Of a stretch of 45,229 nucleotides of DNA, positions 15,842-23,632 are shown piece by piece. The position numbers were made by a program, and so were the translations under genes. Each line of letters begins with the position of its first letter. Position 1 is the stretch's first letter. Source of the stretch: GCA-020343675 sp964462945 (GTDB taxonomy: Bacteria > Planctomycetota > Phycisphaerae > Sedimentisphaerales > Anaerobacaceae); NCBI GenBank assembly GCA_964462945.1, contig CAYWZW010000042.1, positions 1 through 45,229 of the forward strand. Direction: 5' to 3'. The notes under the pieces were generated by a model that saw only the letters and a program-made list of their open reading frames with translations, did no database searches and was not told the DNA's origin.

Positions 15842-17107
15842 TTAGATGTCGCGTTCCGGCAGCAACGGATTCAGGCCGTACCACTGGTCTTCATTGAGAT
15901 AGTAAAGAATAGCCCTGTTAGCGAGCAGCTCCATACATAACGCATCGTTACCGGCATTTCTCTCAAGACGATTATCCTGCTTTACCTGCTCGATAATCGA
16001 CCAGTGTTCTTGCCGTAACTGTCGCTCGTAAGAATGCCTGATCTTCCTTGCTATATTTTCGATATATTCTTCTTTGATGGGTACGGAACCGGCAATGATT
16101 GCTTCGCGAATAAGGATCATAAGCTGACGAGGCTGCCCTGCGCTGTATTTGATGATCTTATCTCTGATCCTATTACTTTCAAATACAGAAGTCGTCACTT
16201 TCGCTTTACTGAGGCGTTTTTGTATGATGCTGATAAACTTATCAAAACCCTTCTTATATCTTCTGCCATCTCTGCCGACGACTTTTGTCATTGGGACAAC
16301 CGGCGGGGCATCCAGTTTGTATAAACTCGCAATATCCCGTTCTCTGCACGAATAAACCAAAGGCAGCGGGAGCGTATAAACGATATGGCATTGAAATCCT
16401 GTAAGTTGAGCATGCCTTTCAAGAAACAGACGTTCCGCCACAGAAGATCGTTGCTCTGCGGATTTCTCCACAGAAACCTTGTCGAGGTCATCTACGATGA
16501 TTACTAAACCGTTGCGATGTTTTTTACTCAATTCAAGAACGGCCTTGCCAATAATATCATTGGCGGCGGATAGCCAGTCATTTGTCTTAGGCTCGAATAT
16601 TTCCCGGATTTTTTTGCGTGTATCAGGGCTGCTTTTGATAGCCGAGGAAAGATTGAATAAACCGTTAATAAGATCCGGCAGATCTACTTTTGATTTGAAC
16701 AGTTCATTGACTTCTTCGAACCTCTGTTGAAAGTAACTTGGCTTGAGTTCAATCCGACCTCTTTCTTTGATCTGGCTTGCCATCTGGCGCATCATGGATA
16801 AAAGAACATCGGGAAAATCTACGTCCCTTTCATCGATATCTTCAAGAATTTGGCAAAAGACGACAAAATACCCATCATCCTGCAATTGCTTCTGTAAAAG
16901 CCTCAACTCGGTGCTCTTGCCGCTGCCGATATGGCCGGCTAATAACTGCGTCGTCGTGCTCTCGGATAGCTTGATTGTTTCAGCCAACTTTTTGACAAGC
17001 CCGGTGCTTCCTCTGACTTCGTCCAAGTCAACGTAGAGGTCCGTGTCATCGGCCTTTAGCGGCGATGGATCGAACGCCTGATATATTTTTTTTATTTCAT
17101 CTGACAT
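15842..17107 (-). CDS. P-loop ATPase, AAA/STAND-like, partner of TPR protein
   Basis: 421 residues. Walker A is GHIGSGKST at about 58-66 and Walker B is LVIIVDDLDKV near 205. A helical region follows, ending in a winged-helix-like or sensor segment with SAGQPRQLMILIREAI, as in Orc/Cdc6- and KAP-like NTPases. The N-terminus (IYQAFDPSPLKADDTDLYVDLDEVRG) is characteristic of a widespread bacterial family usually described only as ATP-binding protein. No signal or membrane segment. GAGGGC lies 6 bases before the ATG, and a good promoter is at 17140-17168. With the TPR gene it forms a two-gene cassette bracketed by inverted repeats. The likely role is a nucleotide-switch partner for the TPR sensor in a conflict or signalling system; this is inference. 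Confidence 0.85.
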   Translation of the reverse strand: MSDEIKKIYQAFDPSPLKADDTDLYVDLDEVRGSTGLVKKLAETIKLSESTTTQLLAGHIGSGKSTELRLLQKQLQDDGYFVVFCQILEDIDERDVDFPDVLLSMMRQMASQIKERGRIELKPSYFQQRFEEVNELFKSKVDLPDLINGLFNLSSAIKSSPDTRKKIREIFEPKTNDWLSAANDIIGKAVLELSKKHRNGLVIIVDDLDKVSVEKSAEQRSSVAERLFLERHAQLTGFQCHIVYTLPLPLVYSCRERDIASLYKLDAPPVVPMTKVVGRDGRRYKKGFDKFISIIQKRLSKAKVTTSVFESNRIRDKIIKYSAGQPRQLMILIREAIIAGSVPIKEEYIENIARKIRHSYERQLRQEHWSIIEQVKQDNRLERNAGNDALCMELLANRAILYYLNEDQWYGLNPLLPERDI

Positions 17108-17139
17108 AAGCTGCCCTCATTCAAACGGTTATCTATGCT

Positions 17140-17168
17140 TTTGTATTGTCGGCAATATGTTTTGTCAA
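17140..17168 (-). promoter_or_regulatory. Sigma-70-type promoter of ATPase/TPR cassette
   Basis: Minus strand TTGACA (17163-17168), a 17-base spacer and TACAAA (17140-17145), about 35 bases before the ATPase start. It lies inside the repeat-bounded segment, so the cassette carries its own promoter. Confidence 0.6.
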
Positions 17169-17202
17169 TATTTACTTTACCGTCACCGTCATTCGAAGAG
17201 CA

Positions 17203-17235
17203 GAGATTGCCACGGTCTTTCATGACTCGCAATGA
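17203..17235 (-). repeat. Short palindromic (REP-like) repeat, copy 2 (inverted)
   Basis: Reads GAGATTGCC at 17203 and CTCGCAATGA at 17226-17235 on the plus strand, i.e. the same ends as the copy at 14272-14306 in opposite orientation; the middles differ. It forms the 3' end of the truncated ATPase reading frame. Confidence 0.6.
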
Positions 17236-17315
17236 TAGCTCTGCGGGTCCTCAAGGACCTTTTTGAATTGCTCTAATTCGGCCTTTCGGCCGACAAATAT
17301 TTTCCCTCCGCTCAC
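17220..17315 (-). pseudogene. Truncated N-terminus of a second AAA/STAND ATPase
   Basis: A 31-codon frame starting GTG at 17315. Residues 5-17 read KIFVGRKAELEQF and are followed by KKVLEDPQ. The FVGRxxEL signature starts many STAND and AAA_16 ATPases, just before the P-loop. The frame then runs into the REP-like repeat (SYHCES) and stops, so the P-loop and everything after it are gone. Its GTG overlaps the TGA of the upstream membrane-protein gene (GTGA), indicating former translational coupling in an operon. It looks like the remains of a longer gene deleted or replaced at the repeat. It could still yield a short peptide, but that is unlikely to function. Confidence 0.65.
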
Positions 17316-17695
17316 TTGCTTAACCTTTCAGTGATAATCCCGTTTACCAGAAGACCCAGGCCGGAGGTTATGCCTGCTATCATCATGATTGGACTATATT
17401 TGAGCGCGATCCAAAATCCAACCTCGCTAACGACGCTAAATCCAAGAAACCACAAAAAGCCGTACAACAACCCGCTTTGTCCGAGTTTTGAGCCTTTGGC
17501 GAGAAAGAATATCAGGACAAAGATGAAACCTCCTAAAATTGAAGTTGGAATCATAAGGACCAAATCGAGCGTCCGAAAACCGGCCGGCGGAACCAGTCCA
17601 AAAAACCTCACGAATAGTCCATATACCGGAATAGGGAAAATAAGCCAAATAACCGATACGATCAAAACGCATGTAATGAATCTTTTCCTATTCAT
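17312..17695 (-). CDS. Small four-helix membrane protein, unknown function
   Basis: 127 residues with four predicted membrane segments (about 8-28, 43-66, 75-97 and 103-121) and short basic loops. A strong AAGGAGG-type ribosome site precedes the ATG. No known family recognised. It starts 15 bases after the DUF3795 gene and its stop overlaps the GTG of the ATPase remnant, so these three were one operon. A membrane anchor or effector coupled to the lost ATPase is possible but speculative. Confidence 0.78.
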   Translation of the reverse strand: MNRKRFITCVLIVSVIWLIFPIPVYGLFVRFFGLVPPAGFRTLDLVLMIPTSILGGFIFVLIFFLAKGSKLGQSGLLYGFLWFLGFSVVSEVGFWIALKYSPIMMIAGITSGLGLLVNGIITERLSK

Positions 17696-17710
17696 TTTCT
17701 GTCCCCCTCC

Positions 17711-18277
17711 TTACTTTGATCCTTTTCTCAATTTCAGATCGACACCGGCTTTTGTTGCATTAGCCTGGATGGCCGAGTGAACGATTTTGGCCTTCGTTTT
17801 TATGTCGCTGCCGCGGGTCTTCCCGGCGGCTATTGTCTTTTCTGCCTGCCTGACGGCCTTTTGTACCGTTGCAGGGGGCATCAGGGCAGCGGCGATGCAA
17901 AAGAAGCTACACGATTTGCCTTCGTTGTAGTCAGAAAGCAAATTCTCCAGCACCTGGCGTTTCTTGCTCTGCTCGCCCAACCATCTTCTCAGCCCGGCGG
18001 TCTTGATGCGATCCAGATTCGGCAGGCAGACCTTGTGACTGACGAAGCTGTCCCAATCGAAAAACTTATCGTATTTGTCGCAGGGGAATTGGCCGCACTC
18101 GGCGCACGTTTGAAAGCCGTTCTTCTTGACACAGCAGTTGTACCGCTTGCAGGAGATCGTCAGCGAAAGTATCTTGCAGCCCGGGCACCTGCTGGCCGCC
18201 TTTGACTGGAAGCGGGGGCACAGGCCGCAATAAATCCCGCAGCAGCCCGCCAGATTTTTTTCTTCCGCAAGTTTCAT
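17711..18277 (-). CDS. DUF3795 cysteine-rich protein
   Basis: 188 residues. The N-terminal half has the DUF3795 cysteine pattern: CCGIYCGLCPRF, CPGCK, CKRYNCC and CAECGQFPCDKY, at least a dozen cysteines likely to bind zinc or Fe-S. The C-terminal half is helical, with SFFCIAAALMPPATVQKAVRQA and a basic tail. The family has no assigned function. AAGGAGATAC, seven bases before the ATG, is a very good ribosome site, and a TATAAT-containing promoter lies upstream. First gene of the small operon leading into the membrane protein and the ATPase remnant. Confidence 0.85.
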   Translation of the reverse strand: MKLAEEKNLAGCCGIYCGLCPRFQSKAASRCPGCKILSLTISCKRYNCCVKKNGFQTCAECGQFPCDKYDKFFDWDSFVSHKVCLPNLDRIKTAGLRRWLGEQSKKRQVLENLLSDYNEGKSCSFFCIAAALMPPATVQKAVRQAEKTIAAGKTRGSDIKTKAKIVHSAIQANATKAGVDLKLRKGSK

Positions 18278-18330
18278 TTCGTATCTCCTTGACAGCAGAG
18301 GGCGCGATTCCTGCCAGCAGTAACTTTTCC

Positions 18331-18358
18331 ATTATAAGTGCCGGCAGTCCCTGGGCAA
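18331..18358 (-). promoter_or_regulatory. Sigma-70-type promoter of DUF3795 operon
   Basis: Minus strand TTGCCC (18353-18358), a 16-base spacer and a perfect TATAAT (18331-18336). It would start about 45 bases before the DUF3795 ATG. Confidence 0.55.
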
Positions 18359-18475
18359 TCCAAATCCTGATGGACTGCCTTCGAACTCTATGTTAGAATT
18401 CGGCTGGTAGAATCATTTTTGGACTGATCGTGCTCCGTCGGGGATATTCTGATGGATTGCGATTTTTTAGAAGGT

Positions 18476-18549
18476 TGTCACCCCGAGCGCAGCCGAGGGG
18501 TCTATTCGAATAGATTCCTCGACTCCGTTTTACTCCGCTCGGAATGACA
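18476..18549. repeat. Long imperfect palindrome (REP/MITE-like)
   Basis: Starts TGTCACCCCGAGCG and ends CGCTCGGAATGACA, with a perfect 14-bp palindrome TCTATTCGAATAGA at its centre (18501-18514). It would fold into one long hairpin. Similar TGTCA...TGACA elements are dispersed in many bacterial genomes. It is a different family from the 14272/17203 repeats. Confidence 0.75.
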
Positions 18550-18630
18550 TCTTTTATCTGAAATCTGTGACAAAGTACCGATCTGTGGGGATACTATGGC
18601 GAACAAGACTTTAACATGGGCGGAGGCACG

Positions 18631-19482
18631 ATGGCCGGCGGTGTGTTGAAGATTGCGACGTGCCAGTTTGCCGTGGGACGCTCGATAGAGCGGAACTCGC
18701 GGGCGATCTGCGAATTCCTGCACAAGGCACACAAAGCCAAGGCGGACATCGTGCATTTTAGCGAATGCGCACTGAGCGGCTACGTCGGCACGGACTTTCC
18801 CAGCTTCGACGGCTACGACTGGGACCTGCTCAGGCAGGAAACGCAGAAGATCATGGCGATTGCGGCCAAGCTCGGTCTCTGGGTCGTTCTGGGCAGTACG
18901 CACAGGCTGACCGAGCCGAACAGGCCGTACAACAGCTTGTACCTGATCGGTCCCAGCGGCAAGATTGTTGACCGCTACGATAAGCGGTTTTGTACGCCGG
19001 GCGACCTGCGGCGACTCGCGCCGGGCAACAGATTCGTCAGCTTCACCATCAACGGCGTGAAATGCTCGCTGCTGATATGCTTCGACCTGCGATTCCCCGA
19101 ACTTTACCGCGAATTGTACAAGCAGAAGGTCCACTGCATCTTCCAGTCTTTTTACAACGCCCGACAGAAAGGGCCGAGCGTGCATACGCACATCATGCGC
19201 CAGACGATGCAGTGCCACGCGGCGACGAATCACTTCTGGGTGAGCATGTCAAATTCGAGCGGGTACTACTGCCCGTATCCATCGTGTTTCATTCAGCCGG
19301 ATGGAAAGATAGTCCGGCAGCTCAGGATAAACCGGCCCGGCCTGATGGTCAACACGGTCGATTTGAGCAGGAAGTTTTACGACCCGATGGCCGATTTCAG
19401 GGATATGGCCATCAGCGGCAAACTCAGCAACGGACCCCAGATCGTCGGCGACCCCCGGTCACATAAGAGAACGAGCCTTTAG
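18631..19482 (+). CDS. Cytoplasmic carbon-nitrogen hydrolase (nitrilase superfamily)
   Basis: About 283 residues from the ATG at 18631, preferred over 18616 because GGAGG lies four bases upstream. The catalytic triad is Glu45 (HFSECALSGY), Lys118 (RYDKRFC) and Cys150 (LLICFDLRFPELYRE). The length and single-domain build fit the omega-amidase/aliphatic amidase/N-carbamoyl hydrolase branches; the exact substrate cannot be told. No signal peptide, unlike the larger nitrilase relative at 12890-14242. It stands alone, between the palindromic repeat and the DUF1573 gene. Confidence 0.9.
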   Translation: MAGGVLKIATCQFAVGRSIERNSRAICEFLHKAHKAKADIVHFSECALSGYVGTDFPSFDGYDWDLLRQETQKIMAIAAKLGLWVVLGSTHRLTEPNRPYNSLYLIGPSGKIVDRYDKRFCTPGDLRRLAPGNRFVSFTINGVKCSLLICFDLRFPELYRELYKQKVHCIFQSFYNARQKGPSVHTHIMRQTMQCHAATNHFWVSMSNSSGYYCPYPSCFIQPDGKIVRQLRINRPGLMVNTVDLSRKFYDPMADFRDMAISGKLSNGPQIVGDPRSHKRTSL

Positions 19483-19577
19483 AGAACGGCGGGAAAGAGC
19501 ATGGGCCTTCTATCCCCACCTTCGCGGATCGCATCGTGTTGCAGGCCCATTTGGTCTCGATTTTGGCAGGAAATTCC

Positions 19578-19606
19578 TTGCTCGGGGACGCCTTTTTCGC
19601 TAAACT
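19578..19606 (+). promoter_or_regulatory. Possible sigma-70 promoter for DUF1573 gene
   Basis: TTGCTC (19578-19583), a 17-base spacer and TAAACT (19601-19606), about 50 bases before the ATG at 19662. Moderate match. Confidence 0.4.
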
Positions 19607-19661
19607 ACAGGTCATTAGTTAGCCGAAAGTTACATCAAAAACTGATTTGGGAGATAGGACC

Positions 19662-20738
19662 ATGAAAGAGAAATGTTTTGTTTGGGCAATTCTTGTTGCC
19701 ACCAGCATTTTATTGCTGCAGGTTGGCTGTCAAGAGCAGGCCAAATCGGCAAGAGAGCCCGGTGGACCACTGCGAGAAGTCAAGGCCGCACCTGAGCCCA
19801 CCGGCCCCTCGCCGAAGATCACGTTTGAAAAAATCGTCTGCGATTTCGGAGAGGTGGGACCGAATACAGACAACACACGCCAGATCAAGTTCACGAACAC
19901 GGGTGAAGCCTTGCTAAAGATCACAAAAGTCAGCAAGTGCTGCGGCGTCGTCGCCACACTGGACAAAATGGAATATGCGCCGGGCGAAGGCGGAGCCATC
20001 AACGTGCAGTGGAAATCGGGATCTCGGCCAACGGAGTTCGAGCGGCAGATGATTGTGCACAGCAACGACAGGGCAAGCCCCGATGTCACACTCACCATTA
20101 AGGCGAGAATCGTGGAGCGAGTCGTCTGCGAGCCGCCGCGATTGAAACTCTTCCTGGACGAGGAGAACGCCGGCTGCCCGCAAATCACTCTCAGGAGTCT
20201 CGATGAGCGGCCATTTTCAATCACGGGCTTCAAATCGACCGCCGACTGCATAACGGTTGATTTCGACCCTTCGGTGGAAGCGACGAAGTTTGTCCTGCAG
20301 CCCAAGGTCAATCCCGAAAAGCTGCAGAAGAATCTCAAGGGGCGCGTCAACATTGATCTGACCCACCCGGAAGGCAGCGTCGTTTCTATTCTCTTTGACG
20401 TGCTGCCGAAATACACAATCACCCCGCCATCGATCATCGTTTTTGACGCTCAGCCCGAAACGCCGATCGTCAAGAGAATCTCCGTGCTCAACAACTATAA
20501 AAAGGACTTCGAGATAGAGTCGGTATCCTCGAAAGGCAGCGTCGTCGGTGTTCGAGTTCTCGACCAGAAGAAGATCTCCAACGGGTACCAGCTTGACTTG
20601 GAAATACTACCTCCGGCCACCGCGGAACCGACAAGATTCACCGACACGTTCACTTTAAATCTCAAAGGCGGCGAGAGCCTGCCGATTACGTTCAATGGGT
20701 ACTTTGCCAAGAAAAAACCTATCCTTCAGACACAGTAG
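19662..20738 (+). CDS. DUF1573 lipoprotein
   Basis: About 358 residues. The start at 19662 has GGGAGATAGG upstream. A lipoprotein signal ends in the lipobox LQVGC (Cys about residue 23), so the protein is probably membrane-tethered in the periplasm. A DUF1573 immunoglobulin-like domain follows (ITFEKIVCDFGEVGPNTDN, and FTNTGEALLKITKVSKCCG with the typical double cysteine). Two further Ig-like beta domains occupy the rest. The family is of unknown function and abundant in Bacteroidetes and planctomycetes. It overlaps the start of the haem-lipoprotein gene by 44 bases, which argues that the two are co-expressed. Confidence 0.88.
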   Translation: MKEKCFVWAILVATSILLLQVGCQEQAKSAREPGGPLREVKAAPEPTGPSPKITFEKIVCDFGEVGPNTDNTRQIKFTNTGEALLKITKVSKCCGVVATLDKMEYAPGEGGAINVQWKSGSRPTEFERQMIVHSNDRASPDVTLTIKARIVERVVCEPPRLKLFLDEENAGCPQITLRSLDERPFSITGFKSTADCITVDFDPSVEATKFVLQPKVNPEKLQKNLKGRVNIDLTHPEGSVVSILFDVLPKYTITPPSIIVFDAQPETPIVKRISVLNNYKKDFEIESVSSKGSVVGVRVLDQKKISNGYQLDLEILPPATAEPTRFTDTFTLNLKGGESLPITFNGYFAKKKPILQTQ

Positions 20739-22116
20739 AGTTCAGTTAAAGACCTCTGCCGGAGCCAGGCAAGAGATCGCTTGCACACTGTTTCTAATGG
20801 CACTGACCGCAGGGGCCTCGTGTGTACCGACTGCGCCGAGAACAGGCCCCGCAGACCAACAGCGTGGCACGACGGCCGAGGCGCTCACGGTGTTTTTCAC
20901 CGGCAACACGCTTGGCGCGTTGAAGCCCTGCGGTTGTTCCGGGGGACAGCTCGGAGGCACTGAGAGACGCCGGGCTATCCTCGATACCGTGCCCAGGCAA
21001 GAGCGATTGGTCGTCGATACCGGCTCGTTTGTCAAAAGTGACGGTGAGCAGGACCTGATCAAGTACAATATCATCGTCCAGGCCCTTCAACAGCTCGATT
21101 ATGATGCAGTCGTTTTGAGCGACAAAGACATCGAAATAGGCATGGGTCTTGGGCAGTTGGACGGCGTTGAGCCGGGCCTGGCTTTGTTAGGGCCTTACGG
21201 CACGGTCGGCACAAAGCTGCCCGCGAAATTCACCAGGAAGCTGTCCCTGCAAGGCAGGACTGTCGCCGTGACAATAGCAGCCTTTGATGCCAAATCGGCG
21301 TCCATCGACCGAGTCCGAGGGCTTTTCCCCCCGCAAACCGGCGTGTACGCTCTCAATATCTTGGTCGTGAACCAATGCGATCCGGGCACAATCGAGTCTA
21401 TTGCCGCGGCGGCCCCTTCTGTCGATTGTCTTGTTTGTCCTGCGGAGTCCGATGAGCCGATGGTTGTCGGCGATCCAGACAAAAAGCCCCTGGTTTTCTC
21501 AGTGGGCCGTTTCGGCAGGCACGTATGTAAACTCCAGATAGAAACCGCCGCCGGCAAAAACGCTCTGAAGCTGAGTCTTCATGTGATTCCAGTCTCGGAA
21601 GACCTGGAAAAGGATGCTTCTCTGGTGAGCTTATACAAAGACTACCAGCAGCTTGTCAGAGAGAGCAATCTCCTTGCCATTGACAAACACCCGCGATTTG
21701 CCCTGCCAAATAATCTGGAGTACGTGGGGTCGCTTTCGTGCAAGCCCTGCCACGATTACGAATATCAAAGGTGGCAAGACACAACCCACGCAAAGGCTTA
21801 TGCGACGCTCGAGCAGGCCGGCTCGCAGGCCGACCCCGAATGTGTCGTATGCCACGTGGTCGGCCTGGATTACCAGAGCGGATTCATTTCCCTGGAAAAG
21901 ACCGGGGATTTGAAAGATGTCGGCTGCGAAAACTGTCATGGTCCCGGCTCGGAACATGTCCGAAGCGGGGGCAGGGCCAAGTCCGCTGACCCAAAGTCCA
22001 CCTGCACGGACTGTCATACCCCCGAACAGAGCGGCGAGTACGCGGGAAACGAGAGCTCTTTTTTAGAGAAAATCATTCACTGGAAGGAACCAAACGCCGC
22101 GAACCATGTCAAATAG
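20695..22116 (+). CDS. Lipoprotein: 5'-nucleotidase/metallophosphoesterase-like domain plus tetrahaem cytochrome c
   Basis: 473 residues. The start within the previous gene gives a long signal with lipobox-like LTAGASC (Cys43); no other start leaves a full signal. Residues ~55-330 resemble the UshA/5'-nucleotidase fold (FFTGNTLGALKPCGCSGGQLGG, VVDTGSFV, YDAVVLSDKDI), but the usual metal-binding Asp/His set is not obvious and a Cys-Gly-Cys replaces it. The C-terminal part has four CxxCH haem sites (CKPCH, CVVCH, CENCH, CTDCH) in a cytochrome c554-like arrangement (PECVVCHVVGLDY, VGCENCHGPGSEH). Likely an envelope electron carrier or redox enzyme; substrate unknown. It may be co-transcribed with DUF1573 upstream and, 66 bases later, gspC. 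Confidence 0.85.
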   Translation: MGTLPRKNLSFRHSRVQLKTSAGARQEIACTLFLMALTAGASCVPTAPRTGPADQQRGTTAEALTVFFTGNTLGALKPCGCSGGQLGGTERRRAILDTVPRQERLVVDTGSFVKSDGEQDLIKYNIIVQALQQLDYDAVVLSDKDIEIGMGLGQLDGVEPGLALLGPYGTVGTKLPAKFTRKLSLQGRTVAVTIAAFDAKSASIDRVRGLFPPQTGVYALNILVVNQCDPGTIESIAAAAPSVDCLVCPAESDEPMVVGDPDKKPLVFSVGRFGRHVCKLQIETAAGKNALKLSLHVIPVSEDLEKDASLVSLYKDYQQLVRESNLLAIDKHPRFALPNNLEYVGSLSCKPCHDYEYQRWQDTTHAKAYATLEQAGSQADPECVVCHVVGLDYQSGFISLEKTGDLKDVGCENCHGPGSEHVRSGGRAKSADPKSTCTDCHTPEQSGEYAGNESSFLEKIIHWKEPNAANHVK

Positions 22117-22182
22117 GAAGAAGATGAGAACTCAGGAGTATTCTAAACAACAGACTGATACGTACTTTCTTTCAAGACTGAC

Positions 22183-23139
22183 ATGATAAAAACCTTGCGA
22201 ATAACAAGTGCTGTGGCGGCGATTTTGGCGGGTGTTTTCTTTGTTTTCCCGGTGGTTTTCGGTGTTCGCAGCGATGAACAGATCAACGAGTTTGTGAATT
22301 CGCCGGGCGTAAGAGAGAAGTTTGAGCAAGCCGCCAGCAGCAAGGAAACCAGCAGCGAAAGCCGGGTATCGCCGCTTGTGCAGCAGGCGGAAGCCTTCGC
22401 AATGTATTTAAATCCACCCAAATCGACCCCTCCGGCGGGTCCACAGGAAGCAAAGGGAGCAAGTCTTGCACGCCCCATGCCTGCTACTACGCCAAAATTC
22501 AAGCTTTTCGGCACCAGTTATTACGAAAACAACCCGGAACTGTCGCTGGCCTTTATTGACGAGCTGGGTAAGGGACGGCATTGGATCAGGCAGTCCGGCA
22601 AAGTGGGCCATTTGCTCATCGAGCGGGTAAAAGACGGTTTTGTGGTTGTCAAGAGCAGCGAGGAGACCTTCGAGATCGCGATTGAAAAGAGTCCAGAGGC
22701 TGCCCCACTCAATGCAGCGTCCCCTGTTTCGGCACAGACAGTGAGCCAAGGTGGTTTCAGACCTGCCTTGTCGTCTGCAGCCAAGACATCTTCCGGCATC
22801 CCGGCAGTGGCCAGAACCCTCCAACCGCCGCGAAAGAACCCTGGGGACGACGCTAAACTGCAAGAACTCGCGAAGAAGCTAATAAAGAGCGCGATATCGG
22901 ACAAGAGCGACCCGGGGCTCAGCGATGCTGAAAAGACCGCACGTACACTGGAACTGATTTCTCAGTACAAATCAGCAAGCAGAGCGACGCGGGTAACCCC
23001 CAACGAGGCAAAGAAGCTGGGTAATCTGGGTGAAACGCTGGAAGGCACCCAGGAAGACCCGAATCGAACTTTGCCCCCCGAGGATGAGCAGAAGGTGGAA
23101 GCCGACCCGCCGGAGCCAAACGGGACGCCGAGAAAATAG
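22183..23139 (+). CDS. gspC: GspC-like type II secretion inner-membrane protein
   Basis: 318 residues. One N-terminal membrane anchor (about 8-28) is followed by a periplasmic part. Residues ~105-170 (FKLFGTSYYENNPELSLAFI to FVVVKSSEETFEIAI) match the GspC/PilP homology-region pattern that contacts the secretin. The remainder is low-complexity and Ala/Ser/Pro-rich, with a helical stretch and an acidic tail; no PDZ domain is evident. It links the inner-membrane platform to GspD. The assignment rests on this domain plus its position at the head of a gspC-M ordered cluster. No strong ribosome site before the ATG. Confidence 0.72.
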   Translation: MIKTLRITSAVAAILAGVFFVFPVVFGVRSDEQINEFVNSPGVREKFEQAASSKETSSESRVSPLVQQAEAFAMYLNPPKSTPPAGPQEAKGASLARPMPATTPKFKLFGTSYYENNPELSLAFIDELGKGRHWIRQSGKVGHLLIERVKDGFVVVKSSEETFEIAIEKSPEAAPLNAASPVSAQTVSQGGFRPALSSAAKTSSGIPAVARTLQPPRKNPGDDAKLQELAKKLIKSAISDKSDPGLSDAEKTARTLELISQYKSASRATRVTPNEAKKLGNLGETLEGTQEDPNRTLPPEDEQKVEADPPEPNGTPRK

Positions 23140-23632
23140 CCCCCTGCCTGATTAGAGGCAGCCCTGCGTTTCCGCAAAAAGTACAAGCCTGTGGAAAGTC
23201 GATGGATTTGGCCTTCCTCAGACTCCAGCTCATTTGGGCTCAGCGATTTCCTGGGAGTCTCGTTAAGGCTTCCAAGGTCCTATAACGTTGCACCTATGCA
23301 CAGCCGGTGCGCCGCGACAAGCATAAAGAGTTATGATTTGGTCGGCCATATCAACCTGTGGTTAGAAGCTCCCATTTGGTCGAGAATAGCGGTCAAGACG
23401 CTGCAACTTTGGGCGAGAAAATCGGCGGTTTTTTACCTGAAAATGGGAACTTTTGGGCTTTTGCTGTGTCTGATTAAATGGCCGGCGAAAGCCGGATTTG
23501 CAGGGCCAGAAGAGTATCTACGTAAACGTTTGACGGCAAACGGGTTAGATTAACAGTCTATGACCCGTGTGGCCCGGCAAGTGTGAAGGGTGTATTATAT
23601 ACTTCTTGTTTTATCGGGTGAAGGGGTGTTCT
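23140..23632. other. 493-base leader between gspC and gspD
   Basis: No believable gene; the 120-codon frame at 23191-23553 starts with GTG and lacks a ribosome site. Hairpins are visible: CTGCCT/AGGCAG directly after the gspC stop (23144-23161), CCGGC-GAAA-GCCGG with a GNRA tetraloop (23482-23495), and CGTTTG/CAAACG (23527-23542). An AT-rich TATTATATAC at about 23593-23602 could be a -10 region for gspD. Confidence 0.5.

Larger units (their letters stand above)
18278..18615. other. Intergenic region between divergent genes
   Basis: Holds the promoter of the DUF3795 operon (18331-18358, minus) and a 74-bp palindromic repeat (18476-18549). No gene seen. Confidence 0.6.

Noticed and set aside
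12890..19482. Recent duplication of a nitrilase gene (12890-14242 and 18631-19482)
   Set aside because: The two share only the catalytic motifs; length, domains, signal peptide and surrounding residues differ, so they are distant family members.
23191..23553. 120-codon frame between gspC and gspD
   Set aside because: GTG start without ribosome site, unusual composition, and it covers visible hairpins; more likely leader sequence.
23380..23560. c-di-GMP (GEMM) riboswitch before gspD
   Set aside because: A GNRA-capped hairpin is there, but the conserved core GGGACGCAAAGCC of GEMM-I is not, and no type II core was seen.
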